Below are positions 6,955 to 7,235 of a stretch of 7,235 nucleotides of DNA, piece after piece. The DNA lies in assembly GCA_024762895.1 (NCBI GenBank), contig JANTGN010000135.1, positions 1 through 7,235 on the forward strand, given 5' to 3'. The notes beneath the pieces were generated by a model that did no database searches, was not told the DNA's origin, and worked only from the letters and a program-made list of their open reading frames with translations. The first letter of the stretch is position 1; every line of letters starts with the position of its first letter. This DNA comes from Thiotrichales bacterium. GTDB lineage: Bacteria; Pseudomonadota; Gammaproteobacteria; J044. Position numbers and translations under genes: made by a program.

Positions 6955-7235
6955 ATGTCGCACTCACTATCTTTCGCGCGTAACGGCGACAAGAAGAATT
7001 CTGACTTCTTCGAGGAATACCTGGTTCGATTACTGGAAGAAAGAGACTCTATCGGCTTAACCAATATGATCCACGAGATCGATGCCATTATGATCACCGT
7101 GGACCCAGGTCACTCCATACGCTATATCGCCGAACTGGCGTTGATGTCGCCCTACAACTACCTGGTCACCCTGGAGAGTGAAAACCACTGGACCCATGTC
7201 CTGCGTGTCGACATGAACCATCCCGATTTTCTGGT
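6955..7235 (+). CDS. Hypothetical protein, N-terminal part (runs off the window)
   Basis: This open frame of 93 complete codons reaches the window edge without a stop. ATG 6955 is preceded by a good ribosome site, AGGGAG (6942-6947), 7 bases upstream, and lies 45 bases after the Anbu stop, so co-transcription with Anbu is likely. The start MSHSLSFARNGDKKNSDFF is polar. It leads into a charged helix-like stretch (FFEEYLVRLLEERDSIG) and then alternating hydrophobic segments (IDAIMITVD, YNYLVTLES, HVLRVDM) consistent with a mixed alpha/beta soluble domain. There is no signal peptide, membrane segment or motif that I recognise. Codon use looks like its neighbours. Because the 3' end is missing, full length and family cannot be judged. 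It may be a further member of the Anbu-linked system or an unrelated gene. Confidence 0.75.
   Translation, partial: MSHSLSFARNGDKKNSDFFEEYLVRLLEERDSIGLTNMIHEIDAIMITVDPGHSIRYIAELALMSPYNYLVTLESENHWTHVLRVDMNHPDFL

Overview
The window reads as a stretch of a proteobacterial chromosome, most likely a gammaproteobacterium. The basis is that every gene product looks proteobacterial, base composition is moderate (close to half GC by eye), and a gpmI gene sits next to the cluster. No species can be named from the sequence alone. All supported genes lie on the + strand. I see no tRNA, rRNA, CRISPR array, insertion sequence or phage gene.

Layout. Positions 1-132 are the 3' end of a 2,3-bisphosphoglycerate-independent phosphoglycerate mutase gene (gpmI), a glycolysis gene probably unrelated to what follows. 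A 120-base spacer contains a strong imperfect stem-loop (173-203). A four-gene cluster follows: (1) 253-3555, a 1100-residue fusion of a transglutaminase-like cysteine enzyme with a DUF2126 domain, interpreted in the literature as a circularly permuted glutamine-synthetase-like amidoligase; (2) 3580-5034, a circularly permuted ATP-grasp ligase (DUF404/DUF407 family); (3) 5037-5975, an all-helical alpha-E (DUF403) protein; and, after a 124-base AT-rich spacer with a dyad and a possible promoter, (4) 6100-6909, the proteasome-like peptidase Anbu. A fifth, unrecognised ORF starts at 6955 and runs off the window.

How the genes may work together. Two potential ATP-dependent amide-bond-forming enzymes, a papain-fold enzyme able to hydrolyse or transfer amide bonds, a helical partner protein and a self-compartmentalising N-terminal-nucleophile peptidase together match a system predicted by comparative genomics to make or attach a peptide tag and to degrade tagged or unusual peptides. 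The tag, substrate and physiological role are, as far as I know, not established. The first three genes are tightly spaced (24 and 2 bases) and probably form one operon. Anbu could be read through or have its own promoter.

Second-look points are the spacer stem-loop and an overlapping small ORF before gene 1, a 10-bp perfect inverted repeat in the linker between the two domains of gene 1, a Shine-Dalgarno sequence that fits a 9-codon mini-ORF better than the ATP-grasp start, an internal duplication in the alpha-E protein, the dyad before Anbu, the Gln-rich tail of Anbu, and the unknown downstream ORF.
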